From NCBI GenBank assembly GCA_000697665.1, contig KL197717.1, positions 630,095 to 694,094 of the forward strand: 64,000 nt of DNA, given 5' to 3'. Below the pieces are notes generated by a model. That model was given only the letters and a program-made list of their open reading frames with translations, was not told the origin of the DNA and searched no databases. Positions within the stretch are counted from its first letter, which is position 1. Every line of letters begins with the position of its first letter. Both the position numbers and the translations under genes were made by a program. Source of the stretch: Jaapia argillacea MUCL 33604. Lineage: Eukaryota > Basidiomycota > Agaricomycetes > Jaapiales > Jaapiaceae. Positions 1 through 11,140 of this stretch are shown here, piece by piece.

Positions 1-235
1 AGACTAAAAAACTTGACACGTGTAGACCTAAGACTGTAAGAGACTCCTGATTCCGAAGATGAATACACCTAGATGTAAGGCTGTGGATTGTGCAAGAATA
101 CCACTCTCTTCACCACGTTGGGATAGCCAGAACTGACCCTAGAACGAGAGTCGCCCCAGAAGATGATGATCCCATGCGAATACACTGGTGTCCTATCCTA
201 TCCTGACTGCTGACTAAGCCTCCCCAAAGGGGGAA

Positions 236-1194
236 ATGACCCCTATATCCTATCCTTCTCCCTCGCATTCTCAGTCTAGGGTGCAGGTTCCACTACTGCA
301 ACGTGGTCCAGCCGAGCACCGCTCGCTCGATATGGGCGATGACGGCGCCCCTCATCCACTTCGTGTCTCGGAGCACGATCATTGTCGGCTTATAGGGCCA
401 CCATTGCTCCATCCTGCTGATGGGCTCTCAGGAGATTATCCCTGGATGGCATACGCCTTTCCCTCTATCGCTGATTCTGGACTTGTCCTTCCCTCTTTGG
501 AAGAACTGCCCCCCAACAGTCTGGCCGACCTGCCCGTCGCTTCCCAGATTTCCGCTTGTGCACTATCGCTACGGCCAAGCCAACACTGCGTACTCTTGGA
601 GTACCAGAATATTCCTGATGCACTCTATCCATACACAACCTCGCCACTGGTCACTGCAGATCAACAGTATCTGGCTCTCTAGGCGTTCGCGACATCGATT
701 ATGGTCGATTTCGTGATGTGCGGCATTTGGTACTTGTTTTGAGCACACCGCAACCTCCTTCAACCTCCATCCCTTCCACCATTCCAGAAATGCCAAATCT
801 GGAGGAACTGGTGCTCACATGCGCGTCGAGCACCCGCTCCGCTTTCTCAGTGTTGACCGTTGTCAATGATTTATTGTCCCTATTTCGAGATGACGAGAGT
901 CGAACTCTCTTCCCCGGACTTCACCATCTTTTGATTCAAGGGAACGCTCATCTGTGGGATGAATTGCAGGAGTGGTCGAACGACTGCTCGAGTAAACTTG
1001 TATCTCTATGCGACGGACTGGGGATTACTTTGCAAATCCGGGAATTTTGTGAGTCGTACGATATTCTTATATCATATATCCTACTAAATACCGACATTAT
1101 ATCAGCGCTCAAACAGAGCAGCTTCAACGTAGGCTCATCCAGTCCATGGGCTGAAGTTTTAGGGACAGAGGGAATGCTGTGCCCTCGAACTTGA
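236..1194 (+). pseudogene. F-box/LRR-like protein, C-terminal part (fragment or unresolved gene)
   Basis: Plus-strand reading frames here give leucine-rich segments such as SLEELPPNSLADLP near 510-530 and PEMPNLEELVLTC near 785-815, followed by LFPGLHHLLIQGN and a tail LCDGLGITLQIREF. That order, an LRR stretch and then a short tail on the last leucine-rich unit, is typical of the C-terminal half of fungal F-box/LRR proteins. No F-box was seen in the 235 bases before it, and the frame changes near 680-720, so the start and splice sites cannot be fixed. It may be a gene cut by the window edge, a gene with unrecognised introns, or a decayed copy. F-box genes also lie at the other end of the window (59.1-61.8 kb). 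Confidence 0.3.
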
Positions 1195-1261
1195 CGTCTG
1201 TTCCTTTCGCGCCGCCCTCAGGGCGAATGTATCGATTGTTAATACCTCTCATGCGTTCTCA

Positions 1262-1819
1262 CTACATTCTCCAGGCATATATAGGCCATTTTCTTCCACC
1301 TTTGACCCTCTCATCAACCCAATGGCCAAACATCTTTTCTGTGTCAACGAATTTCCTTTCGTCCCACCGCTCTTCACTCGAACTAAATGCGATGCCAAAT
1401 CCCAACTTCGTCTCCACCCTCTTTGCGAAGTCTTGGAATTGGATCCCTTCTTGTTTCCATATGTCATTCGTCTCAGGGACAGAAACCTTGATGACTATGA
1501 AGGCGTTCTTGGCTACCCAGCTGGATTCGTTGACCACCGCTGCTCCGGCATTGTTTCCTACCAAATCGGTTGGTTGAAGCTTTACAAGCGTCTCGTGCAT
1601 TATCGCCGTGCGTGACCCAAACGATATGTCCTCATAACCGGGAGTGCCGGATGTGCTCTGTGATGTCTCTATGTTGGGTATTGGTGGTGGCGTGCGGGAG
1701 AGGAAGTTGGTGATGCCGAAGGATGCCAGAACCGCCTTTGGTGCGGATAGAGACCTTGTTGATCGTGTCATTGGTGTGGGGGTCCGTTTGGGTGGATGTG
1801 AAGCTCGTCCTCGCGCCAT
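1262..1819 (-). CDS. small PB1-like domain protein (hypothetical)
   Basis: Single open frame of 185 codons on the minus strand, downstream of and in the same direction as the SEC2-like gene. The first half (about residues 1-75) is basic and Ser/Thr/Pro-rich, so probably disordered. Residues about 105-185 look like a compact alpha/beta domain: a strand AFIVIKVSVPETND, a helix with FQDFAKRVETKLGF, and a final strand KWPIYAWRM. This order of elements resembles a PB1 domain, which pairs signalling scaffolds in fungi (Bem1, Cdc24, NoxR), but the acidic OPCA motif is not clear. The first ATG of the frame was taken as the start. The fold assignment is an inference and the cellular role is unknown. 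Confidence 0.45.
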   Translation of the reverse strand: MARGRASHPPKRTPTPMTRSTRSLSAPKAVLASFGITNFLSRTPPPIPNIETSQSTSGTPGYEDISFGSRTAIMHETLVKLQPTDLVGNNAGAAVVNESSWVAKNAFIVIKVSVPETNDIWKQEGIQFQDFAKRVETKLGFGIAFSSSEERWDERKFVDTEKMFGHWVDERVKGGRKWPIYAWRM

Positions 1820-2134
1820 AGTGCTCAGTTTGGCGGGATAGAAAAATAGGCTGGATCTGGTCAGGAGCGTTGTGGGCTATATGTTGCGAATCGGCTGGTC
1901 CTTATCAGTCCATCATAGTGGCTGGCATGGTCTCAGACACCATCCGACGATGGTCAACCACAGTTCCTTAAAGTTATAGCAGTTTGTAGTGTTCATTTCA
2001 AAGAATCCTCTAATGTGCGGATGCGAGCAGGACTACATACTGGGTATACAATTATAACATGTCCCTCAACCATGACGAACCGGTGTAGACGACGAACAAG
2101 TCCACTGTGCATAAGGTCCTGCAACCTCCTCAAA
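1820..2134. other. intergenic, about 315 bp
   Basis: Lies between the small PB1-like gene and the 3' end of the SEC2-like gene, both on the minus strand. It probably holds the promoter of the former and the terminator of the latter. No feature could be recognised. Confidence 0.4.
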
Positions 2135-5029
2135 TCACCGAACGCAACCAATCCTGGCCCAAAACATATCCTCTCTTAATCTTGTGATCTCCTTCCACGA
2201 GCGCTCTTCCCATGTAGCAGTTCCAACATACATTTCCAACGAAGATGCTTCAGAATCGGAACTGCCGTTGTCGCTCCCGTCTTCTGAAGGTTTGGCTTCA
2301 GAGATAGCGGCCGACTCTGTCAGAGTAGGTGTCTCCTCCTTCGTCGACTGTGTAATAGTCTTGTTATCAACGGAGGCCTCGTCTTGGTCTTGGACAGGCT
2401 GAACATCGGCCATGGTGAAAACGTCCACCTCGGGCTTGCTTGGTTCTGATGGGGCCGGTGCAGGGACTGATTCTTGAACGCTCTCCGGAACTGGTGTCCC
2501 TGATCTTGGGGTTGAGATAGACAGCGGACGAGCCCTCGCGGCGGCGCGCCGGGGAACAGGAGGTGGAGCCGGAGACGCAGTCCGAGCAGGCGAGCTATTC
2601 TGTATGGCTTTCGCGAACGTGTCATCAGGAGTTGGGGTGCTGGGGACACTCGAGGGCAGAGGAGTCGATTCTGCGACAGAAGGCGGGGCGGGTGTGGGCG
2701 TCGGTGAGGTAGCAAATGGAGTGGAGGGCAGTGATGCAAACTCTTCGGTGGGGGTCGAGAAATGCTCTTGGGATGTACTTTCGGACAAAGTTGATGGGAG
2801 AGAAGACATCGCCGAAGGGCCATGATCAGTCGAATCGTCTTGCCCGTGTCCGGTCAAGCCGTTCACGTGAATAGTAGGTTTCTCATCAGTGCTTGGCCTT
2901 GGGCTGCCAATTTCGCTAGTGCTGCCATTGAGGGCAGGAATCTCCTCTGTGGGTGTCCCCATAGTCGACCTCGTACGCTCCCGTTCTCGTATTTGACTCC
3001 GTTTTGGCAGTGGAGGTGGAGCTGCTGCCGGTAACTGTGGCCCAGGATCTGCCGACTTGGGATCAACGTGAGGTGGAAGGGAAGGATGTGTAGGAGGGGG
3101 TGTGAGAGGCAACTTCTTCTCCTTCTCTTTCTCCTTCTCCATTCCCAACGCGGTAGAGGCTATCGATGAGGCTCGCTCCCACAAACCCCTCCGCCGAGGA
3201 GGTACAGGTGGCTTCGCGTCCGCTTTCTCCCCATCTGCAGGGGCAACAACACCGTCCTCCTTCTTGTTGGCCTCAACGACTTCCTTCTCCTTGACCTTGT
3301 TCACCACAGGTTCTCTCGGTAACTCTTCCTCCCAGATCTTCTCCACGATCCCAGTACGGACAAACGACCAAAGCGAACAGGTGGTACGCAACCTCGATAA
3401 ACACCATCCCGACTTGCACAAAGGGTAGATCTGCGAATGGGTGGTTCGGATCGGATTGGCGCTGAGTGTCGGCGGAGGCAACGAGTTTGTCGCGGGTGGT
3501 GTTGAGACACGGAACACATAGACCTGAGTCGGGGGGGAAGGAGGCGGAGAGGACGGCACGGAAGTTTGAGGCGTGGAAGCATATGAAGTCAGTGACGTCG
3601 TCTTGGTGAGGAACCCAGACCACGATTTAGTGGATTGAATGCCATTGGTAGATCTTGACATCGTGAGTGAAGAAAGTGGATGTGATGGAGGTTTGGGTAA
3701 TCCGTTCATAGACGTAAGATCAGGAGTGGGAGGTAGAATGCAGGTACCGCAAAGGGCACAAGCAATAGTAGATGTGCTCGAAGTTCCTGGTAGTGTGGGT
3801 GAGGGGAAAGAGAATTCTTGGAGGATTGAGGTCGTCGACATGGGTTCGATTGTAAGTTGCCCACTGTATATCGCAGATATGACAGAACGACGTGAAAGCC
3901 AATTTAATGAAGGAGCAAGGTCCAGTCGAATTGTGGGATCCCTGAAACGCGTTCAGAACGCCGTCGGCCAAGATGAGATAGCAAACTTCGAGAATAATAC
4001 GTACGAGTCTTCGGCAGATAACCTCGCAAAGAATGGCAACCCCGTAAATGTGGACATAACTGGCGGCTGAGGTGTCGCAGGCCGGATAGACCGCAGGTGT
4101 GTGACGAACAGAATAAACTCCTGGTATGGAGTATGGCAGTTCAGTAGACGCGACGAAGGGTGACCTGGCTTGCTCGGAGATCTCTCAACCCACTTGCCCT
4201 TACCCATCGTCAACTTCATCTCCTCTGCCGCCCTTTCAGCAGCTTCTTTCTCTCCCTGCATCGTCTGCATATGCTCCTGCATCATCGCAACAGCCTCTTC
4301 TGCACCCTTCAAAGCAAGTTCCGCCTCCACCACTTTCCTCTCGCTGATGGCCCTAGCAAGCCTCGCCTCTGCTACCATCGTGTTCGCCTGGTCGAATAGA
4401 TTTGCGCTGAGGTCGTCCAACTCCTTCTCGATATCAGCTCGTGCCGTCTCTGCCTGGCCTCGTCTCGCAGCTTCTTCAGTCGCCTTCTCCATCAGCCGGG
4501 TAAGCTCAGTCGTCACATGAGACTTCTCCACGAGAAGTCCGGTGTTTAGAGCAGCCAAGTGCTGAGTTCGTTCGAGCTCCAGCTGGGAGATCTTGAGCGA
4601 CGAGTTTCGAAAATTGGACGAGGTGACATGGAGGTCATCTTCGAGGTCGGATACTCTATCGTAGGACTGGACTAATTTGTTGTTCAACTGTGACACTTGG
4701 GAGAAGAGGTCTTGGACTTGTGCTCGTAGAGAGTCGATGACCATGGCTTGAGCCTCTGGATCGGCATCTGAGCGGGCTCTGGTCAAAGTTGGAGGCGGTT
4801 TGCGGGTGACGGCTCGAACACCTTTCGTGGGAGGTTTGACGCCTCCATTCGTTTGCTGAGGCTCACTCGTAGTAGGGCTTTGAGAACCGCGAACATCCTG
4901 AGGTGTCGATTCGCCTTCGTGCTCCTTAACGCCGTTGATACTTGGCGCGCTGTCTGCACCAGGTGAAACGGGTGATGCCTCCTCCTTCGGTTGGGATTCG
5001 TTAGCCTGCTCCTGCAGGACTTCAGCCAT
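2135..5029 (-). CDS. SEC2: Sec2/Rabin8-type guanine nucleotide exchange factor for a Sec4/Rab8 GTPase
   Basis: Two exons, 5029-4005 and 3941-2135, joined by a 63-nt intron (GT at 4004, AG at 3942), give 943 aa. Residues about 135-300 form a long coiled coil that includes LFDQANTMVAEARLARAISE, the signature of the Sec2p GEF domain that opens the exocytic Rab Sec4. The splice joins ARLSAEDS to DPTIRLDLAPSLNWLSRR, which restores the conserved block after the coiled coil. Next come a cysteine motif (CALCGTC), the segment SRLRTTCSLWSFVRTGIVEK, a long Pro/Ser-rich linker and the conserved end ITRLREDMFWARIGCVR. In yeast this factor works on secretory vesicles in polarized growth. An upstream in-frame ATG at 5143 would add 38 residues; the ATG at 5029 was chosen because the peptide from there (MAEVLQEQ) looks like a usual N terminus. 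Confidence 0.88.
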
Positions 5030-5143
5030 AGTAACCGAGCTTGTAGTATCCAAGGTCAAAATAAGTCCTGAGCACGAAGACCAAGGGAGATTTTGGTCGT
5101 CGGGGTCGTTTATGATGGTGACAGGGCAAAGCGACGGCTCCAC

Positions 5144-7639
5144 GTGGCTTGTATGGGCTTCGACTTGGACTCATTCTCAAAGTCCCTCAAAATTTCTTCA
5201 GAATGGCAGACCTCGACCTCCTCACAACCTGGCCATGGGTGTTGCTCGAGTTCTGAAGTTACCTATGTCTGGTTTCACATATCGTTATGCAGGCATCATC
5301 CATGCCAAATTTTTGGTGGTGCCTCATGGGCCGCAAATATTGCACGTTCGCCATCAGAGATGGTTGGATTTTGTCTTTGTGGGTGAGCACTTATATCTAT
5401 GCCACCATTATTTACCCTCGACAAAACCAGGCATTTGACGCCTGGATCACGTCCAGCTCGCTGGTTGCCCTCGCTGTGCCCTCGCCGCGGCTCTCGTCGT
5501 ATGTCTCCGAGCCGGTGTCATGGTGCAGCGCACTTCTGCGTGCTAGATTACTAGAAGACCACTCAGGGGATGAGTTAGCCTACCATTCATACCTGGCCAG
5601 GCCTGCACCAGTTCATCTATCATCTGTCCCCAAATCCCCTTTCCCAATTTTCGCACCAACATTCCCTTGCGCCAAGTGAGCCCTTGGCTTCCCCTCGAAC
5701 AAGAGCCCCTTACTGGTGGGTCAAACAGTCCCCGATACCGATAGAGGGTGCCTTAGCAGAGCGCCAAGAGACCGTTGCCCCAGCCTCCAAACCTACTGAT
5801 CGATACATCCACCTCCCCACTTCCCCGGAAAGTCACCTTGACGTTACATACACAAAAGGTCGGGCAGGGTCACCGCCTACCACCTCATTCTCTTCCTTGG
5901 TTTCAATTCAAGTGCCAATCTGGGTCACTGTTCGCAAAATCTCCGGGCGCAGCCACCAGAAATAGGCAACCTTTTTGTGGGATTCGACTCCACCCAGTCC
6001 TCCGATTCCTGGTGTCACTCTTCTTCTGTGTTCGCTCTGGGTTACTGGTTCACCTCGGTTTCGCAAACCCTAACCTAATGGGATGCTGCGTCTAGGGCCT
6101 CATGTCCCCCAAGGTTAAATGCCTCTGACATTTCCTCTCAAACGAACGAATTTTCTTCGTACGACATGACGGAATGTACGAGCTCGAATCGTCATTAATT
6201 GCAATACGAACACATGTACCTCCCCAGCAGCCACTTGTTGGTCCCGAATGACATCAGCTTAAAAGCGTTCGTCCCGATCTCGGGGTCGATTCAACAGAGA
6301 AAGAAACCCACCTAAATTCGCCGCAAATGCCACGGGGAAGCTTTCGCAAGTTTTCAGTACACAGGTGGACCCACTACGAAACGGGTATCCATTGTTCCAA
6401 CCTCGGATTGTTCGCATCAGTACCGGCATCCGTAGTGAAACTCAACCCTGCCATGCAAGTATCGCATCGCAGAGGCTGTGGAGGGCGTGAAACACGTTGG
6501 GCGTGGGTATGTTGGCATGGATCTGGCGTTGTGAGATCGTGAGATCGAGGGGGTTACACAGAAAACCCGAAAATTAGAGTTTTGAGGTGGTTGTGGGCTA
6601 ACCATGGGGAACGGGGCCAAGGTTGTTCCCTGGCAGATAATTAGGACCGAGCCCAGAAATGAGACTCATCGCAGATGTTCGGCCGTTGAGCAAGAGTGTG
6701 GAAGTATCGACAACTTTTAATGTCGAGGTTGGAAGCGAAATGACAAAGGCCCCGCATTCTTGACACAATGAACCGCGAAAATCCTGCGAAAATCTCGTAT
6801 CTGAGTGATCATCTAGGAGCGCTAATCAACTTCGATCAGCCAAGATAACACTTGAGCTACTATTATCACGGTAACATCGACGTAAAAAGAGATAAAGCTT
6901 ACGACTGTTAATGATGATGAGAAAGGCCAACGTTCTTGATATGAAAGCAAATGAAGGATGATTTGCGCTCTATTGGCCAGATGAAGCACACGACCACTAG
7001 AACGACCAATGAGAGGAGAGGCTGGTGGCAATCTCCAGATGTTCAGTAACGGGGCGCATGGGTTGCGAAAGGGGCAACCAATCGGGATTGAACGGGTAAG
7101 CAGAAAAGGCGGAGTAGGTGAAGGGGAGCGGACAGCGGTCAGGGAGAGCGGAGAGATAGAGATAGCGAATGGACCTCCGGAGCCCAGAGGAGATTTGGTG
7201 GAGAACGAGAAACGGGGAGCCGATAGGGGTGCGCCGAGTATAGCACAGTCCCCCGCAGATGGATGGGCGCATATTTTTGACCCAAGCAGATATGTTCTGG
7301 AGCTTATGACGGTTGCATCATGTCAGGTGAACTGGTTGAAAGCGTTTATCTTGGTCCACAAAGCGCCAAGGACCGCTGTAGGGCATGTGATAAGGGCGCA
7401 GTTGCGGAAGAAAGGAGGAGATATGGCTGAGAGATGAAGTCTTTCCATTGACATTTTTTTCGACGGAGACCTTCCGCTCGGTGTCCCGACACGTTTACCT
7501 GGAGAATTAGAGCGCTCGGACCAGCTCGGAAGGATGCATGCTGTGATTATCGTGCGTAATCGGGGGTTGCTTCATGACGCAGATATCGAAGTGGAACTGC
7601 CTTTCAGTGCCGGTCGTGGCTGGCCATGGCAGGCTGCGC
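5144..7639. other. long gene-free region between SEC2-like gene and PCK1 promoter
   Basis: About 2.5 kb between two divergent genes. Several open frames of 70-142 codons occur (for example 7009-7437 on the plus strand), but none resembles a known protein, shows conserved-looking blocks, or joins to another by plausible splicing. The 5' leader of the SEC2-like gene and the upstream control region of PCK1 must lie here. Confidence 0.4.
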
Positions 7640-7646
7640 TATAAAA
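7640..7646 (+). promoter_or_regulatory. TATA box of PCK1
   Basis: The sequence TATAAAA stands 394 bp before the PCK1 start codon. A probable leader intron lies between them, so the distance to the transcript start is likely normal. PCK1 is strongly carbon-source regulated in other fungi, which fits a TATA-type promoter. Confidence 0.5.
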
Positions 7647-7742
7647 CAAGCCAATGTCGCTCCTCATCTTCCGACACCGCCCGCTCGAACTCTTCATATA
7701 CCTCACCATCGACATACCCATAGACCATTAGCCTACCTCACC

Positions 7743-7973
7743 GTGAGTCCTTACCTCTTAATTCACGCCTTATGACTTGTCGGTTATGCTCGGACCTTAC
7801 TGTACATGATGGTCACGGTACCCTGGTCGTGTGGATTCTTACCCCGCATCAACTGAAACCCCAGCTGCTAAAAGACAGGCCCCACTCCTGTCCAGTCTCT
7901 TTTCCTTACCTTCTCCACTTGTCTCGCGCTTAAAGTCGTCACCATTCCTAAACGTTGCTTTCTCGTTTTTCAG
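7743..7973 (+). other. probable 5'-UTR intron of PCK1
   Basis: A donor GTGAGTCC at 7743 and a pyrimidine-rich acceptor TTTTTCAG ending at 7973 bracket 231 nt between the TATA box and the start codon. This is inferred from splice-site shape only. Confidence 0.4.
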
Positions 7974-8033
7974 CTTCCACCCTCGTCTCCCTTGTCACCC
8001 ACATCCCCCTCATCACCAAAAAAGCAAATCGTC

Positions 8034-10143
8034 ATGGTTTACCCTCATGCTCATCAGACTCCTTACGTTACCCCACACATCCTTCACAAGCACTATGCAG
8101 CGACCGCAGAGAGTGATCAATACAGCGCCTGTAAGTTCATCGCGTCGTTGCCCCTCTACATCAATCTGACAGTCATGTAGTGATCGGCCGCGACCTCGAG
8201 TATTTCTCGCAGGCCGGTTTTGATATGGACAAGGTGACCATCAAACGCAACGCACCTGTCGCCCAACTCTACGAAGATGCCGTCCGAAACGAGGGAGCCA
8301 TCATTTCATCCAATGGTGCACTCATCAACTTTTCGGGAAAGAAAACTGGACGGAGTCCCAAGGACAAGCGTATCGTCTATGAGGAGACCAGTCGAGATGA
8401 CATCTGGTGGGGTCCTGTCAATATTAAGATGGACGAACGTCAGTTCTTTGTCTTCGTGATCCTCGCTGCTTCTTTGGCTGATTCCTTGGCGATTTCTCAG
8501 ATACTTTCGAAATCAACCGAGAGCGTGCCATTGATTATCTGAACACCCGCGAGAATGTCTACGTCTTTGATGGTTATGCAGGTGTACGTACCATGTGATT
8601 GTCTCGCTTCCTTGAACCTTTCTTCTCATTTCATATTCTCTCATCCTTCCTTAGTGGGATCCCAAATACCGAATCAAGGTCCGAGTCATCTGTGCTCGTG
8701 CGTATCATGCGCTCTTCATGGTACGTTGCGCTCTCCCGTTATGCAAATCTCGTCATGGGCTCATGACCGTATTCAGCACAACATGCTTATTCGCCCATCC
8801 GAGGAAGATTTGGCCCAATTCGGCGAGCCTGACTTTATCATCTACAACGCCGGTCAATTCCCCGCCAATCGGTTTACCAAGGGCATGACCTCTACCAGCT
8901 CCGTCGAGATTAACTTTAAGCGCATGGAGATGGTCATCCTCGGCACTGAGTACGCTGGTGAGATGAAGAAGGGCGTCTTTTCAGTCATGGTACGTTAGGG
9001 TTTACCTAATCTCGAGGGTTCACCCATTCAATGTTATCTCTCTCTATAGCACTATCTCCAACCAGTCAAATTCGGACAACTATCCCTTCACTCCTCTGCC
9101 AATGTCGGAATGGAAAAGGGAGATGTTACACTCTTCTTCGGTCTTTCCGGAACTGGCAAGACTACCCTCTCCGCCGATCCCCATCGTCAACTCATCGGTG
9201 ACGACGAGCACGTCTGGTCAGATTCCGGCGTGTTCAACATTGAAGGAGGTTGCTATGCCAAATGTATCAACCTTACCGCCGAAAAGGAACCCGAGATCTT
9301 CAACGCAGTTCGTTTCGGCGCTATCCTCGAGAACGTCGTTTATAACCCCGTCAATCGAGTACCGGACTATGACGACGTCAGCATTACGGAGAACACTCGG
9401 TGTGCGTACCCTATCGAGTTCATTCCCAATGCGAGGATCCCGTGCCAGGTGGATACGCAACCGAGCAATATCATCATGTTGACTTGCGATGCGTTTGGTG
9501 TGTTGCCGCCCATTAGCAAGTTGACCCCTGAGCAGGCTAGTTACCATTTCCTTGCGGGTTACACCTCGTGAGTCTTGACAGCTTCCACTTTTGGATTTCG
9601 CTCTAATTCACGTTTGGTAGGAAAACGCCTGGAACTGAGGTTGGTGTCCTCGAGCCCATCCCTACCTTCTCAACGTGCTACTCCGCTCCATTCATCGTCC
9701 TCCACGTAAGTCCATTCCTCTTGCACAAACCTACTTTTCCAATCTGACATTTATGTGTGTAGCCCTCTCGTTATGCCTCCATGTTGGCCGAGCGTATGGC
9801 CCGACACAACACCAACTGCTGGTTGATCAACACCGGGTGGACAGGTGGAAAGTTCGGTACCGGCAAACGCTGCCCTCTCAAATACACTCGCCGTATCGTC
9901 GATGCCGTCCACTCTGGCGAGCTCCTCAAAGCCGAGTACGAGACCTTTGGCGTGTTTGGGCTCAGTATCCCAACCCACATCGAGGGCGTACCCAGGGAGT
10001 TGTTGAACCCTCGTTTGGCTTGGACAGATCAGCAAGCTTTCTCGAGGGAGTTGAGGAAGTTGGCGGGAATGTTCACTAAGGCGTTTGCTATTTATGAGAG
10101 TGAGGTTGATAATAAGGTTAGGTTGGCGGGGCCACAGTTGTGA
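8034..10143 (+). CDS. PCK1: phosphoenolpyruvate carboxykinase (ATP)
   Basis: Makes phosphoenolpyruvate from oxaloacetate and ATP, the committed step of gluconeogenesis, in the cytosol. Eight exons (8034-8130, 8181-8438, 8501-8583, 8655-8720, 8777-8989, 9050-9567, 9621-9705, 9763-10143) add up to 1701 nt, or 566 aa, the normal family size. The P-loop [14 protein letters not shown], the metal-binding stretch [11 protein letters not shown] and the PEPCK signature region around [14 protein letters not shown] are intact. Other landmarks are [20 protein letters not shown] and the conserved tail from [20 protein letters not shown] onward. The start [10 protein letters not shown] is the first ATG after the leader intron. 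Nothing suggests damage. The next gene-sized unit downstream is a transposon that begins 236 bp after the stop codon. Confidence 0.97.
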
Positions 10144-10378
10144 GTGGATCTTGGGATGGTGATGTCGGTTCTCTGAGGTGATTAGAGTGAAAAGGGGTTA
10201 GACTGAGGGCGCTCATTAGCTAAGTTCTTGGAACGCTGTCTTTCCTCTTTTTCAAGTTTCGTATTCGTTTTGTCCCAGCCGTTTAATTTGTATTCTATGT
10301 ATGCGTACAATCCATGACCATACTGTATATTAGTCCCGACCACGTTCATCCGCGGCCATCCAATTTCCTGAAGATATA

Positions 10379-10404
10379 CAGTACTCAAGCGGTCCTCGGG
10401 TCAC
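10379..10404 (+). repeat. left terminal inverted repeat of the pogo element
   Basis: It matches the reverse complement of 16595-16620 at 23 of 26 positions; the three differences are all transitions. It starts with CAGT, as many Tc1/mariner repeats do, and TA precedes it. Confidence 0.85.
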
Positions 10405-10886
10405 GGGTGTTCCTTGGGTCAAACATTTTTCTACGGCTCTTAAGGCACCTGTTCCTCCCGCTAAAAATTAGGGAGTCGCTTTGAGAGTGTTAAAGTCTCC
10501 TCAAAAAATCTCAATGAAATTTGTTGACATATGAAGCCATAAAAAATCAAACAAGCACGGAAATCATCGAAATTTTTGGTGGCAACTTGGCCAGTAGGCT
10601 ATCGCAAGGGAAGAAGGGCCTCGTATGGCTCAAAAATATTTATGGACTACCACAACACCCTCCTATATATCCTCCCCGGACAACGAGTTCGGGAGGTGAG
10701 TATTGAAGGTGCGGTGAGGAGGCGGATGGCAACCCGAAATGAAGTGTGACGCCACGGAGAAGCACCGGACTTGACAACACTCCTCGTCATGTTTCGAGCA
10801 GAAATCACCCCAATAAACATTCAATATTCTTCTGCTTTACATTGAACTCTCTAACACTCAGATGAAACAACAGACCACAATCCAAC

Positions 10887-11100
10887 ATGGGCAAGAGCAA
10901 GACTCAAGCACTCCGATGTCGAGAAGCCCGTGCAGCATCAGATCAAAGCATGCAGAAGGCCATCGACGCGTACCGGGCAGACGGAGGGAGCATACACGCT
11001 GTTGCCAGAATACATGGGGTTTCGAGGACTACTCTGACCCGACTTCTCCAACCTGGGGCAGTGTTGATGACTGAGTTCAATCGGACAAAGTGTCTCCTCC
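10887..11100 (+). pseudogene. pogo transposase, N-terminal helix-turn-helix part
   Basis: Starts MGKSKTQALRCREARAA and contains the helix-turn-helix stretch GSIHAVARIHGVSRTTLTRL, the Psq/CENP-B-like DNA-binding module that reads the element's own ends. The frame then runs MTEFNRTKCLL and loses similarity where another element has inserted. The matching continuation, TESEEETLVQNLIQTA, is found about 2 kb downstream at 13110-13160. Confidence 0.75.
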
Positions 11101-11140
11101 ATCAGCAAAAAGCAGGGTTGCAACATTGTACAATGTGGCC

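Noticed and set aside
3639-4070. Plus-strand 143-codon frame opposite SEC2
   Set aside because: It spans the conserved SEC2 splice site and coding sequence on the minus strand. It has no known domain.
7009-7437. 142-codon plus-strand frame upstream of PCK1
   Set aside because: No recognisable domain and no similarity to its neighbours; the amino acid make-up follows the base composition. It is left as intergenic.
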